A DNA stretch of 51,156 nucleotides, taken from NCBI GenBank assembly GCA_900770665.1, contig CAAGKZ010000023.1, positions 1 to 51,156 of the forward strand. The letters run 5' to 3'. The position numbers and the translations under genes were made by a program. Shown in pieces: positions 41,232 to 49,659 of the stretch. The notes beneath the pieces are model-generated. The model saw nothing but the letters and a program-made list of their open reading frames with translations, was not told the origin of the DNA and searched no databases. Source of the stretch: Bacteroidaceae bacterium (GTDB lineage Bacteria > Bacteroidota > Bacteroidia > Bacteroidales > Bacteroidaceae). Each line of letters starts with the position of its first letter. The stretch's first letter is position 1.

Positions 41232-41621
41232 TTATACTCTTCTTCTCTTAGGAGGACGGCAACCATTGTGTGGCAGTGGTGTTACGTCAATAATCTCTGT
41301 AACCTCGATACCTGCATTGTGTACAGTACGGATTGCTGACTCGCGACCGTTACCAGGTCCCTTAACATATGCCTTAACCTTACGCAAGCCAAGATCGAAA
41401 GCGATCTTTGAGCAAGCCTCGGCAGCCATCTGAGCAGCATAAGGAGTGTTCTTCTTTGAACCTCTGAAGCCCATCTTTCCTGCAGAAGACCAAGAGATAA
41501 CCTGACCTTCGTCATTAGCAAGGCAAACAATAATATTGTTAAATGATGAATGAATATGAAGTTGTCCGTTGGCTCCGACCTTCACATTTCTTTTCTTTGT
41601 TGCAACTGTTTTCTTTGCCAT
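41232..41621 (-). CDS. rpsK: 30S ribosomal protein S11
   Basis: The 129-residue product has the S11 core HIHSSFNNIIVCLANDEG, GFRGSKKNTPYAAQMAAE and the terminal DVTPLPHNGCRPPKRRRV. It sits on the 30S platform near the mRNA exit. It lies 12 bp after rpsM. Confidence 0.97.
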   Translation of the reverse strand: MAKKTVATKKRNVKVGANGQLHIHSSFNNIIVCLANDEGQVISWSSAGKMGFRGSKKNTPYAAQMAAEACSKIAFDLGLRKVKAYVKGPGNGRESAIRTVHNAGIEVTEIIDVTPLPHNGCRPPKRRRV

Positions 41622-41633
41622 ATTACTTACTTA

Positions 41634-42014
41634 TTATTTTGTAGCTTTTTTCTTGTTAGCAACTGTCTTCTTACGTCCCTTACGTGTACGAGCGTTGTTC
41701 TTTGTGCTCTGGCCACGTACAGGCAAACCGTTACGATGACGGATGCCACGATAGCAACCGATGTCCATCAATCGCTTGATGTTAAGCTGGATTTCTGAAC
41801 GGAGGTCACCCTCTACCTTAAACTCTGCGCCAATAACCTCACGTACCTTTGCTGCCATATCATCGGTCCAGTCCTGAACCTTGATGTTGCGGTCAACACC
41901 GGCCTTGTCAAGTATCTTGGCTGCACTGCTGCGTCCAATACCATAGATGTATGTCAACGCAATCTCTCCTCTCTTGTTCTGAGGAATATCTACACCAACT
42001 ATTCTTATAGCCAT
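41634..42014 (-). CDS. rpsM: 30S ribosomal protein S13
   Basis: The 126-residue product starts MAIRIVGVDIPQNKRGEIAL with the helix-two-turn-helix IYGIGRSSAAKIL. The tail is basic (GLPVRGQSTKNNARTRKGRKK in adjoining segments). It contacts the P-site tRNA and the 50S subunit. It lies 30 bp after rpmJ. Confidence 0.97.
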   Translation of the reverse strand: MAIRIVGVDIPQNKRGEIALTYIYGIGRSSAAKILDKAGVDRNIKVQDWTDDMAAKVREVIGAEFKVEGDLRSEIQLNIKRLMDIGCYRGIRHRNGLPVRGQSTKNNARTRKGRKKTVANKKKATK

Positions 42015-42044
42015 ATAACGAATATAATTTTAATTACTACTTAA

Positions 42045-42161
42045 TTACCCCTGACGCAGTTTGAACTTGGGATTCTTTTTGTTAATCAAATACAAACGAC
42101 CGTTTCTACGAACGATCTTGCAATCGGGAGTGCGTTTCTTAATAGATGCTTTAACTTTCAT
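42045..42161 (-). CDS. rpmJ: 50S ribosomal protein L36
   Basis: This 38-residue gene is short but clear: MKVKASIKKRTPDCKIVRR, then NGRLYLINKKNPKFKLRQG. The zinc-binding C/H set of many L36 proteins is reduced to one cysteine, as in the zinc-free type. It lies between infA (12 bp) and rpsM (30 bp), its usual place. Confidence 0.95.
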   Translation of the reverse strand: MKVKASIKKRTPDCKIVRRNGRLYLINKKNPKFKLRQG

Positions 42162-42173
42162 AATATATTGTTT

Positions 42174-42392
42174 TTATTTATATCGGAACACAATTCGTCC
42201 TTTGGTCAAATCGTAGGGAGACATTTCAATTCTCACCTTATCACCCGGCAAAATCTTTATGTAGTGCATTCTCATCTTGCCCGAGATGTGCGCAATCACT
42301 TCGTGACCGTTCTGCAACTCAACTCGGAACATCGCATTTGACAATGCCTCAACAATTGTGCCGTCTTGTTCAATAGCGCTCTGTTTAGCCAT
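42174..42392 (-). CDS. infA: Translation initiation factor IF-1
   Basis: The 72-residue OB-fold protein has the family pattern AIEQDGTIVEALSNAMFRVEL, split by HEVIAHISGKMRMHYIKILPGD and ending DLTKGRIVFRYK. It occupies the A site of the 30S subunit during initiation. It starts 1 bp after map. Confidence 0.96.
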   Translation of the reverse strand: MAKQSAIEQDGTIVEALSNAMFRVELQNGHEVIAHISGKMRMHYIKILPGDKVRIEMSPYDLTKGRIVFRYK

Positions 42393-42393
42393 A

Positions 42394-43191
42394 TCAATAA
42401 CCTTTCTTTCGTAAGACTTCTTCTACATATTCAAACGATGACAGTATATCGGCACCGTTCTTACCGACAGCTACGGTATGTTCAAAATGTGCTGCGCACT
42501 TTCTGTCACGGGTTCTCACTGTCCAACCGTCACGTTCCATAAAGATTTGACGCTTGCCGAGAGTAATCATGGGTTCAATTGCAATGCACATGCCTTGCCT
42601 TAACTGCAAGCCGTTGCCCTTGCGACCATAATTGGGAACCTCGGGTGACTCGTGCATATCCCGACCAATACCGTGGCCTACAAATTCACGTACAACGCCG
42701 TAACCATTCTGCTCGCAATGGGTCTGCACCGCACTGCCGATGTCGCCGATACGTTTTCCGTGAACAGCCTGTTCAATACCTTTATATAATGACTCCTTAG
42801 TCACCTGAAGCAATTTCTTTATTGCCTCGTCAACCTCACCTACACAAAAAGTGTAGCAGGAATCACCACAGAAACCATCAAGAAATGTTCCGCAATCGAC
42901 CGATACAATATCGCCCTCTTTCAATGGAACATCGTTTGGAATTCCGTGTACCACCACATCGTTTACCGATGCACAAATGGAGCCCGGGAACGGTGTCCCT
43001 TCGTGATTGGGGTAACCTTTAAAAGTAGGTATCGCCCCATTGTCGCGAATGAATTCCTCGGCAACCTTGTCAAGTTGCCTTGTTGTTACACCCGGCTCTA
43101 TTATATTAGCTACTTCGGCAAGTGCCTTACCAACAAGCAAGTTTGCCTGCCGAAGTAGTTCTATCTCATCAGATGTCTTAAGAAATATCAT
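42394..43191 (-). CDS. map: Methionine aminopeptidase, type I
   Basis: The 265-residue product is a type Ia enzyme without N-terminal extension. Metal-site segments are visible: GDIVSVDCGTFLDGFCGDSCYTF (two adjoining aspartates), EFVGHGIGRDMHESPEVPN (histidine) and MCIAIEPMIT (glutamate). It removes the initiator methionine from new proteins. Its place between secY (15 bp) and infA (1 bp) is the standard one. Confidence 0.96.
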   Translation of the reverse strand: MIFLKTSDEIELLRQANLLVGKALAEVANIIEPGVTTRQLDKVAEEFIRDNGAIPTFKGYPNHEGTPFPGSICASVNDVVVHGIPNDVPLKEGDIVSVDCGTFLDGFCGDSCYTFCVGEVDEAIKKLLQVTKESLYKGIEQAVHGKRIGDIGSAVQTHCEQNGYGVVREFVGHGIGRDMHESPEVPNYGRKGNGLQLRQGMCIAIEPMITLGKRQIFMERDGWTVRTRDRKCAAHFEHTVAVGKNGADILSSFEYVEEVLRKKGY

Positions 43192-43206
43192 TTCTTAGCC
43201 AACATA

Positions 43207-44568
43207 TTAACCAACACGTCCCTTAATGCGGCCTGAACTGAGCAGACCATCATAATGTCTCATCAAGAGGTGGCTCTCAATCTGCTGCAATGTATCAAGA
43301 ATAACACCAACCAAAATAAGCAGTGAAGTTCCACCGAAGAAACTTGCAAACTCAGGCTGCATGTTCAGCATTCTTGCAAATACAGGAAGTACAGCAATAA
43401 GTGCCAGGAACAATGAACCGGGAAGTGTTATACGTGACATGATTGTATCGATATACTCAGCAGTAGGTTTACCAGGCTTGATACCCGGAATAAAGCCATT
43501 GTTGCGCTTCATATCCTCTGCCATCTGAACCGGATTGATTGTGATGGCTGTATAGAAATATGTAAAGAGGATAATCAAAACTGCAAAAATGATGTTATAC
43601 AACCATGAGGTATTATCGTACATCAACTGCACAAACTTAGAAGGCTCGCTGTCTGTGTTGAAGCCCATAATTGCCATAGGGATGAACATAATCGCCTGGG
43701 CAAAGATAATAGGCATAACATTTGCGGCATTAACCTTCAAAGGAAGATACTGACGTGCACCCGAAACGGCTGCTCCACCTGTAGCCTGCTTTGCATACTG
43801 TACAGGTATCTTGCGGGTACCACGCAAAAGCGCTACACCACCGCAGATAACCAATACAAGCAAAATAAGCTCGATTATGAACATTACAACTCCACCACCT
43901 GCTGCACCGGTCATTCTCGAAGTGAACTCCTGAGTGATTGCTGTCGGGAAACGCGCAATGATACCAATCATGATAATCAATGATACACCATTGCCGAGAC
44001 CCTTGTCTGTAATACGCTCACCCAACCAAAGGATGAACATACTACCCGCAGCAAGGATAATAGTAGATGTTGCGTAGAACATAAAACCTGTTTCAACCTG
44101 GATTGCATTTGTACCGGCCAACTGATTTTCAAGGTTGGCCAGATAAGCGATTGCTTGAGGTATGAGAATAACCAAAGTAAGATAACGGGTATATTGGTTA
44201 ATCTTACGACGGCCACTCTCGCCCTCGCGCTGCAGCTTCTGGAAATAAGGAACTGCAAGCGCCAACAACTGAAGTACAATTGAGGCTGAAATGTATGGCA
44301 TAATACCCAATGCAAAGATTGATGCATTTGAGAATGCGCCACCCGAGAACATATCAAGCAGAGACATCAAACCTTCCTTCGTCTGATCTGCAAGTTCTGC
44401 ACTCTTAAGCAACTCCACGGTGTTGATACCGGGAAGCACTATCTGTGAGCCAAAACGATAGATTGCGACGAACAAGAGTGTGATACCGATACGCACTCTC
44501 AGGTCTTCAACTTTCCAGATATTCTTGATAGTCTGGACAAATTTTAGGTTTGATTGTTTGTTTGCCAT
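43207..44568 (-). CDS. secY: Protein translocase subunit SecY
   Basis: The 453-residue membrane protein has about ten helices. Visible marks are RIGITLLFVAIYRFGSQIVLPG (adjoining segments), the plug region GGAFSNASIFALGIMPYISASIVLQLL, and the cytosolic loop NNGFIPGIKPGKPTAEYID. It forms the Sec channel of the inner membrane. It starts 3 bp after rplO. Confidence 0.97.
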   Translation of the reverse strand: MANKQSNLKFVQTIKNIWKVEDLRVRIGITLLFVAIYRFGSQIVLPGINTVELLKSAELADQTKEGLMSLLDMFSGGAFSNASIFALGIMPYISASIVLQLLALAVPYFQKLQREGESGRRKINQYTRYLTLVILIPQAIAYLANLENQLAGTNAIQVETGFMFYATSTIILAAGSMFILWLGERITDKGLGNGVSLIIMIGIIARFPTAITQEFTSRMTGAAGGGVVMFIIELILLVLVICGGVALLRGTRKIPVQYAKQATGGAAVSGARQYLPLKVNAANVMPIIFAQAIMFIPMAIMGFNTDSEPSKFVQLMYDNTSWLYNIIFAVLIILFTYFYTAITINPVQMAEDMKRNNGFIPGIKPGKPTAEYIDTIMSRITLPGSLFLALIAVLPVFARMLNMQPEFASFFGGTSLLILVGVILDTLQQIESHLLMRHYDGLLSSGRIKGRVG

Positions 44569-44571
44569 TTT

Positions 44572-45018
44572 TTAAAGCTTTACTACTGTTCCACCAACTG
44601 CTTCAATAGCCTCTACAGCCTTCGCAGAGAAAGCGTGAGCCTCTACTGTCAATTTAGCAGTCAAAGTACCGTTAGCAAGAATCTTAACCAACTGGTTTGA
44701 AGATACGAAACCTGCCGCAATCAAAGTTGCAATGTTTACAGTCTCCAAAGACTTGCTCTCGGCAAGAGCCTGGAGTGTAGACAAGTTGATTGCCTTGTAC
44801 TCTACACGATTGATATTTTTGAAGCCGTACTTTGGTACACGACGTTGCAAAGGCATCTGACCACCCTCGAAACCGATCTTCTTGCTGTAACCAGAACGTG
44901 ACTTGGCACCCTTGTGACCACGTGTAGAGGTACCACCTCTACCCGAACCGGTACCACGTCCAATTCTTTTACGTGCCTTAACAGCACCTTCAGCAGGCTT
45001 AAGATTATTTAATTTCAT
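44572..45018 (-). CDS. rplO: 50S ribosomal protein L15
   Basis: The 148-residue product has the Gly/Arg-rich N-terminus KRIGRGTGSGRGGTSTRGHKG, then GFEGGQMPLQRRVPKYGF. The C-terminal domain ends EAIEAVGGTVVKL. It is a late-assembling 23S rRNA-binding protein. It lies 24 bp after rpmD. Confidence 0.97.
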   Translation of the reverse strand: MKLNNLKPAEGAVKARKRIGRGTGSGRGGTSTRGHKGAKSRSGYSKKIGFEGGQMPLQRRVPKYGFKNINRVEYKAINLSTLQALAESKSLETVNIATLIAAGFVSSNQLVKILANGTLTAKLTVEAHAFSAKAVEAIEAVGGTVVKL

Positions 45019-45042
45019 AGCTGAATTCTGTTTTTTTATTAA

Positions 45043-45222
45043 TTACTCTTCAACAATGGCAACCAAATGCTGAACTTTCTTAACCATTCCACGAATAGAG
45101 GCGTTATCGGGACGCTCAACAACCTTATTCATCTTTGTAAGGCCAAGAGCATCAAGTGTCAGCTTCTGGGTCTTAGGAGCGCCGATACGACTTTTAACTT
45201 GCTTAATCTTTATTGTAGCCAT
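45043..45222 (-). CDS. rpmD: 50S ribosomal protein L30
   Basis: The 59-residue product reads MATIKIKQVKSRIGAPKTQK, then LTLDALGLTKMNKVVERPDN and ends VKKVQHLVAIVEE. This is the short bacterial L30 pattern. It stands between rpsE (12 bp) and rplO (24 bp). Confidence 0.95.
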   Translation of the reverse strand: MATIKIKQVKSRIGAPKTQKLTLDALGLTKMNKVVERPDNASIRGMVKKVQHLVAIVEE

Positions 45223-45234
45223 AGTTCAATCTCC

Positions 45235-45756
45235 TTATCCGTTAAAAACCTTACTCATACTTACACCTCTGTTCTGAGCAACCATACGTGCATCACGCAT
45301 CTCGCTCAAAGCTGCGATTGTAGCCTTTACCAAGTTGTGTGGGTTAGATGAACCCTTAGACTTAGCAAGAACGTCAGTAATACCAACACTCTCAAGAACG
45401 GCACGCATAGCACCACCGGCAACAACACCGGTACCGTGAGATGCAGGCTTGATGAATACCTCAGCACCACCGAAGTGAGCAGACTGCTCGTGAGGAACAG
45501 TGCCCTTAAGCACGGGTACGCGAACCAGGTTCTTCTTGGCAGCCTCAACACCCTTTGCAATAGCTGCAGTTACCTCGCTGGCCTTACCAAGACCATAACC
45601 GATGATGCCATTCTCGTTACCAACTACAACGATAGCTGAGAAACTGAATGTACGACCACCCTTGGTAACCTTAGTTACACGGTTGATAGCAACCAATCTA
45701 TCTTTCAATTCAACGTCGTTTGCGACTTTTACTCTATTATTAATTGCCATATTCAT
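45235..45756 (-). CDS. rpsE: 30S ribosomal protein S5
   Basis: The 173-residue product (171 if the second ATG at 45750 is used; MAINNRVKV matches the family start better) has the dsRBD-like LKDRLVAINRVTKVTKGGRTF and the domain-2 segment IKPASHGTGVVAGGAMRAVLE. It acts in decoding accuracy. The first ATG overlaps the rplR stop by one base. Confidence 0.96.
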   Translation of the reverse strand: MNMAINNRVKVANDVELKDRLVAINRVTKVTKGGRTFSFSAIVVVGNENGIIGYGLGKASEVTAAIAKGVEAAKKNLVRVPVLKGTVPHEQSAHFGGAEVFIKPASHGTGVVAGGAMRAVLESVGITDVLAKSKGSSNPHNLVKATIAALSEMRDARMVAQNRGVSMSKVFNG

Positions 45757-46097
45757 TAGAATTTAAGACCTCCATTACGTGCAGCATCAGCTACTTCCTT
45801 AACTCGTCCGTGGTAGAGGTAACCGTTACGATCGAAAACAACAGTAGTGATACCTGCCTCGATAGCCTTCTTTGCGATCAACTCACCAACCTTTGCAGCC
45901 TGCTCCTTCTTAGGCATAGCCTCAAGACCGAGTGAAGAAGCTGCGGCCAATGTGCGGCCTGTCTGGTCATTAATTATCTGAACATAGATCTGCTTGTTGC
46001 TACGGAAAACGCTCATGCGAGGACGCTCTGCAACACCAGAAACCTTGTTGCGCACTCTATATTTGATTTTGGTACGTCTTTCTATCTTTGTTGTCAT
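45756..46097 (-). CDS. rplR: 50S ribosomal protein L18
   Basis: The 113-residue product has the L18 pattern KYRVRNKVSGVAERPRMSVFRSN, with IYVQIINDQTGRTLAAAS, and ends FDRNGYLYHGRVKEVADAARNGGLKF (adjoining segments). It binds 5S rRNA with L5. It lies 20 bp after rplF. Confidence 0.96.
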   Translation of the reverse strand: MTTKIERRTKIKYRVRNKVSGVAERPRMSVFRSNKQIYVQIINDQTGRTLAAASSLGLEAMPKKEQAAKVGELIAKKAIEAGITTVVFDRNGYLYHGRVKEVADAARNGGLKF

Positions 46098-46117
46098 ATG
46101 CTTACTGTTTTACTTTA

Positions 46118-46696
46118 TTATTTAGCACCAGCCGACTTACCAGACTTGCGACGGATAATCTCGCCAACAAACTTGACACCCTTACCCTTATATGGCTCAG
46201 GCTTGCGGAATGAGCGGATCTTTGCACAAATCATACCGAGCAACTCCTTGTTGCAAGACTCGATGATGATAAGAGGGTTCTTGTTTCTCTCAGACTTAGT
46301 CTCAATCTTAACCTCTGCAGGGAACTGCATGTAGATTGGGTGAGTAAAACCAAGCAACAACTCAATAGCGTTGTTAGGCTTATCGTTCACACGATAACCG
46401 ACACCGACGAGTTCAAGCTCTTTGCGGAAACCGGTAGAAACACCGATAACCATATTGTTGATAAGAGCACGATAAAGACCGTGGAACGCGTGCTGCTGCT
46501 TTGTAGCCTCTGCGTATGTCTCGCAATCAGCATACTTAACAGTCAGTGTACCATCCTCAACTGCGACAGCAATTGAAGAGTCGATCTTCTGTGAGAGCTC
46601 GCCCTTAGGACCTTTTACAGTAATTACGTTATCGTCGCTTACAGCTACGGTAACATTTGCGGGAATACTAATAGGTAATTTACCAATTCTAGACAT
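46118..46696 (-). CDS. rplF: 50S ribosomal protein L6
   Basis: The 192-residue product starts MSRIGKLPISIPANVTV and ends with the L6 signature PEPYKGKGVKFVGEIIRRKSGKSAGAK (adjoining segments). Two homologous alpha/beta domains are expected. It lies near the factor-binding site of the 50S subunit. It starts 17 bp after rpsH. Confidence 0.96.
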   Translation of the reverse strand: MSRIGKLPISIPANVTVAVSDDNVITVKGPKGELSQKIDSSIAVAVEDGTLTVKYADCETYAEATKQQHAFHGLYRALINNMVIGVSTGFRKELELVGVGYRVNDKPNNAIELLLGFTHPIYMQFPAEVKIETKSERNKNPLIIIESCNKELLGMICAKIRSFRKPEPYKGKGVKFVGEIIRRKSGKSAGAK

Positions 46697-46713
46697 TGCT
46701 CAATCCTCCATGA

Positions 46714-47109
46714 TTAGTAGACATAGCAGAGAACCTCACCGCCAATCTTCTCAGCAGCAGCCTCTTTGTCTGTCATTACACCTTTGGATGTCGACAAAAT
46801 AGCGATACCCAATCCATTGATCACTCTGGGCATATCTTTGTATCCCGTATAACGGCGCAAACCGGGAGATGAAACGCGAACCAAGTTCTTGATTGCGTTA
46901 ACCTTGTTCACTGCGTCGTACTTCAAGGCAATTTTGATTGTGCCTTGAGGGCCATCCTCAACAAACTTGTAGTTCAAGATGTAACCCTTGTCAAAAAGGA
47001 TCTTTGTAATCTCCTTCTTGATGTTAGAAGCTGGGACCTCTACCACTCTGTGCTTAGCTTGAATGGCATTCCTCAACCTCGTCAAATAATCTGCAATAGG
47101 ATCTGTCAT
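46714..47109 (-). CDS. rpsH: 30S ribosomal protein S8
   Basis: The 131-residue product starts MTDPIADYLTRLRNAIQAKH and ends with the S8 signature GLGIAILSTSKGVMTDKEA. It binds the central domain of 16S rRNA and in other bacteria represses the spc operon by binding its mRNA. It lies 61 bp after rpsN, the largest gap within this part of the operon. Confidence 0.96.
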   Translation of the reverse strand: MTDPIADYLTRLRNAIQAKHRVVEVPASNIKKEITKILFDKGYILNYKFVEDGPQGTIKIALKYDAVNKVNAIKNLVRVSSPGLRRYTGYKDMPRVINGLGIAILSTSKGVMTDKEAAAEKIGGEVLCYVY

Positions 47110-47170
47110 AAAAATTAATTTTAAATTAATCAGGACTACCCTGACAATATTTAATAAAACACTCGAATTT

Positions 47171-47470
47171 TTACCAACTTGCTTTCTTTACACCTGGGAT
47201 AAGACCCTGAGATGCCATCTCACGGAACTGGATACGTGAGATACCGAAAAGACGGATATAACCTTTGGGACGACCTGTGAGCTTGCAACGGTTGTGCATG
47301 CGGATAGGGTTTGAGTTCAAAGGCAATGCCTGCAACTTGCGTGCAGCCTCATAAGCCTCCTCAGGAGTACCTGTGTTGATGACTTCTTTGAGGGCCGCGC
47401 GCTTTGCAGCATATTTCTTGGCCAATTTCGCACGCTTTACCTCACGTGCTTTCATTGATTCTTTTGCCAT
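47171..47470 (-). CDS. rpsN: 30S ribosomal protein S14 (zinc-free type)
   Basis: The 99-residue product is the long S14 form. Its RNA-binding end reads RMHNRCKLTGRPKGYIRLFG, then ISRIQFREMASQGLIPGVKKASW (adjoining segments). Only one cysteine is present, so there is no zinc site. It lies 8 bp after rplE. Confidence 0.96.
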   Translation of the reverse strand: MAKESMKAREVKRAKLAKKYAAKRAALKEVINTGTPEEAYEAARKLQALPLNSNPIRMHNRCKLTGRPKGYIRLFGISRIQFREMASQGLIPGVKKASW

Positions 47471-47478
47471 AGTCTAAA

Positions 47479-48036
47479 TTATGAATTTTTAGCGTTTTTA
47501 AAAGGTAGACCAAACTCTTTCAACAGAGCATAACCCTCCTCGTCTGTCTTAGCGGTAGTAACAAAAGTGATGTTCATACCATTCAGACGCATGATGTTAT
47601 CGATGTTGATCTCGGGGAAGATAATCTGCTCCTTGATACCCAAAGAGTAGTTACCGTTGCCGTCGAACTTGCTCTCAATACCCTTGAAGTCGCGGATACG
47701 GGGAAGAGCCACACGGATCAGACGCTCAAGGAACTCGTACATACGCTCACGACGCAATGTAACCATAACGCCGATAGGCATTTTCTTACGCAACTTGAAG
47801 TTTGAAATATCCTTACGTGAAACAGTGGCAACGGCCTTCTGACCTGTGATAGCTGTAATCTCGTTGATTGCAACATCGATGATCTTCTTGTCCTGAGTAG
47901 CAGCACCGAGACCCTCGTTGATAACGATCTTCTTGAGTACAGGTACCTGCATTGCCGATGAATAGTTGAACTGCTTCATCAAAGCCGGAGCAATACGCTC
48001 GGCATATTCTTTTTTAAGGCTAGCTGTATTACCCAT
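47479..48036 (-). CDS. rplE: 50S ribosomal protein L5
   Basis: The 185-residue product has the L5 pattern VPVLKKIVINEGLGAATQDK, KAVATVSRKDISNFKLRKKMPIG (adjoining) and LGIKEQIIFPEINIDNI. It holds 5S rRNA and touches P-site tRNA. It lies 2 bp after rplX. Confidence 0.97.
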   Translation of the reverse strand: MGNTASLKKEYAERIAPALMKQFNYSSAMQVPVLKKIVINEGLGAATQDKKIIDVAINEITAITGQKAVATVSRKDISNFKLRKKMPIGVMVTLRRERMYEFLERLIRVALPRIRDFKGIESKFDGNGNYSLGIKEQIIFPEINIDNIMRLNGMNITFVTTAKTDEEGYALLKEFGLPFKNAKNS

Positions 48037-48038
48037 TA

Positions 48039-48356
48039 TTAAATCTCCTCTCCTGATTTTTTAGCATAACGTACCTTCTTTCCCTCTGCATTTACCTTGC
48101 GGCCGATGCGAGTAGCCTTGCCTGACTTGGGATCAACCAAGTTGAGGTTAGACACGTGGATTGAAGCCTCTTGTTTTACAATACCTCCCTGGGGGTTCTT
48201 AGCGTTTGGCTTCGTGCTCTTAGAAACCATGTTAACGCCCTCTACGATGGCACGGTCCTTCTCAACGATTACCTGCAACACCTTACCGGTCTTGCCCTTG
48301 TCCTCGCCAGCGTTTACGATGACCATATCACCTTTTTTGATATGTAATTTCTTCAT
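48039..48356 (-). CDS. rplX: 50S ribosomal protein L24
   Basis: The 105-residue product has the KOW motif KKGDMVIVNAGEDKGKTGKVL (two adjoining segments) followed by EGVNMVSKSTKP and IHVSNLNLVDPKSGKATRIG. It starts 50S assembly. It lies 19 bp after rplN. Confidence 0.96.
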   Translation of the reverse strand: MKKLHIKKGDMVIVNAGEDKGKTGKVLQVIVEKDRAIVEGVNMVSKSTKPNAKNPQGGIVKQEASIHVSNLNLVDPKSGKATRIGRKVNAEGKKVRYAKKSGEEI

Positions 48357-48375
48357 TACTTCAAAATTTTAAAAA

Positions 48376-48744
48376 TTAAAGTACCTCGGGTGCCAATGAC
48401 ACAACCTTTGTGTAATCAGTTGCACGAAGTTCACGCGCTACAGGGCCGAAGATACGGCTACCACGCATTTCGCCATCGTTCTTGAGCAAAATGCAAGCGT
48501 TGTCATCGAAACGGATGTATGAACCATCCTGACGACGAACCTCTTTCTTGGTACGAACAATAAGAGCCTTTGAAACGACTCCCTTCTTCAAATCGCTTGA
48601 GGGGATAACGCTCTTCACAGAGACTACGATAACATCCCCCACAGAAGCATAGCGGCGACGTGTACCACCAAGTACACGAATACACAAAGCCTCCTTTGCG
48701 CCGCTATTGTCACATACTGTAAGTCTTGACTCAACCTGTATCAT
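48376..48744 (-). CDS. rplN: 50S ribosomal protein L14
   Basis: The 122-residue product begins MIQVESRLTVCDNSGAKEAL and shows DVIVVSVKSVIPSSDLKKG and GSRIFGPVARELR. It lies at the 30S-50S interface. Its start follows the rpsQ stop by 2 bp. Confidence 0.97.
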   Translation of the reverse strand: MIQVESRLTVCDNSGAKEALCIRVLGGTRRRYASVGDVIVVSVKSVIPSSDLKKGVVSKALIVRTKKEVRRQDGSYIRFDDNACILLKNDGEMRGSRIFGPVARELRATDYTKVVSLAPEVL

Positions 48745-48746
48745 AA

Positions 48747-49004
48747 TTACTTAACTTTTTCGATGATTTCTACTAATCTCCATCTCTTGGTCTTGCTCAA
48801 GGGACGAGTCTCCATTATGCGTACAGTATCGCCAACTGAGCACTCCTGCTTCTCATCGTGTACATGATATTTCTTTGTTCTGCTCACGAATTTGCCATAG
48901 ATTGGGTGCTTCTCCTTGAACTTGGCAGCCACGGTAATTGTCTTCTCCATCTTGTTGCTAACAACAATACCGGTACGCTCTTTTCTTAAATTTCTAACTT
49001 CCAT
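48747..49004 (-). CDS. rpsQ: 30S ribosomal protein S17
   Basis: The 85-residue OB-fold protein begins MEVRNLRKERTGIVVSNKM and contains KFVSRTKKYHVHDEKQECSVGD (adjoining) and the end TRPLSKTKRWRLVEII. It binds 16S rRNA early. It lies 9 bp after rpmC. Confidence 0.96.
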   Translation of the reverse strand: MEVRNLRKERTGIVVSNKMEKTITVAAKFKEKHPIYGKFVSRTKKYHVHDEKQECSVGDTVRIMETRPLSKTKRWRLVEIIEKVK

Positions 49005-49013
49005 AAGTCTTTA

Positions 49014-49208
49014 TTATTTATTTAATTCGCGAGAACGCAACCCCCCCTTCATACGCGAAATATCACGACGCATTTTCTTCAACAACTCAGAATTCTCCAG
49101 AGGTGAAATCGCGTGATTCATCTTCATCTGGGCATAACGAGTAACATCAGCCTCTACTCTCTCCTGCAGCTCCGCTGTAGAGAGCTCTCTAATTTCTGCT
49201 ATTTTCAT
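49014..49208 (-). CDS. rpmC: 50S ribosomal protein L29
   Basis: The 64-residue two-helix protein reads MKIAEIRELSTAELQERVEA and, near the end, SELLKKMRRDISRMKG. It lies near the exit tunnel where it can contact SRP and trigger factor. It starts 2 bp after rplP. Confidence 0.96.
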   Translation of the reverse strand: MKIAEIRELSTAELQERVEADVTRYAQMKMNHAISPLENSELLKKMRRDISRMKGGLRSRELNK

Positions 49209-49210
49209 AA

Positions 49211-49639
49211 TTATGCCTTATTATAATCGTAATCGCGTCTAACAATAAACTTAGTTGTAACAGGAAGCTTCTGAGCAGCGAGACGCAATGCCTCCTTTGC
49301 CACTTCGAATGAAACTCCTTCGATCTCAATGAGGATACGACCCGGTGTTACTGGGAATACAAAGCCCTCTGGATCACCCTTACCCTTACCCATGCGGACA
49401 TCGGCAGGCTTACGAGTGATTGGTTTATCGGGGAAAACACGGAGCCATACCTGACCCTGACGCTGCATATAACGTGTTACCGCAATACGAGCTGCCTCGA
49501 TCTGACGGCCATTCAACCATTTGTACTGCAAACACTTGATTCCGAAAGAACCGAATGCGAGCTGGTTACCGCGTGTAGCGAAACCTTTGGTCACACCGTG
49601 TTGCACTCTTCTATATTTTGTCTTTTTAGGCTGTAACAT
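49211..49639 (-). CDS. rplP: 50S ribosomal protein L16
   Basis: The 142-residue product starts MLQPKKTKYRRVQHGVTKGF and shows NGRQIEAARIAVTRYMQRQG, VFPDKPITRKPADVRMGKGKG (adjoining) and GRILIEIEGVSFEVAKEALRLAA. It is needed for A-site tRNA positioning. It lies 20 bp after rpsC. Confidence 0.97.
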   Translation of the reverse strand: MLQPKKTKYRRVQHGVTKGFATRGNQLAFGSFGIKCLQYKWLNGRQIEAARIAVTRYMQRQGQVWLRVFPDKPITRKPADVRMGKGKGDPEGFVFPVTPGRILIEIEGVSFEVAKEALRLAAQKLPVTTKFIVRRDYDYNKA

Positions 49640-49659
49640 AATTCTTGAAATTCAATTCG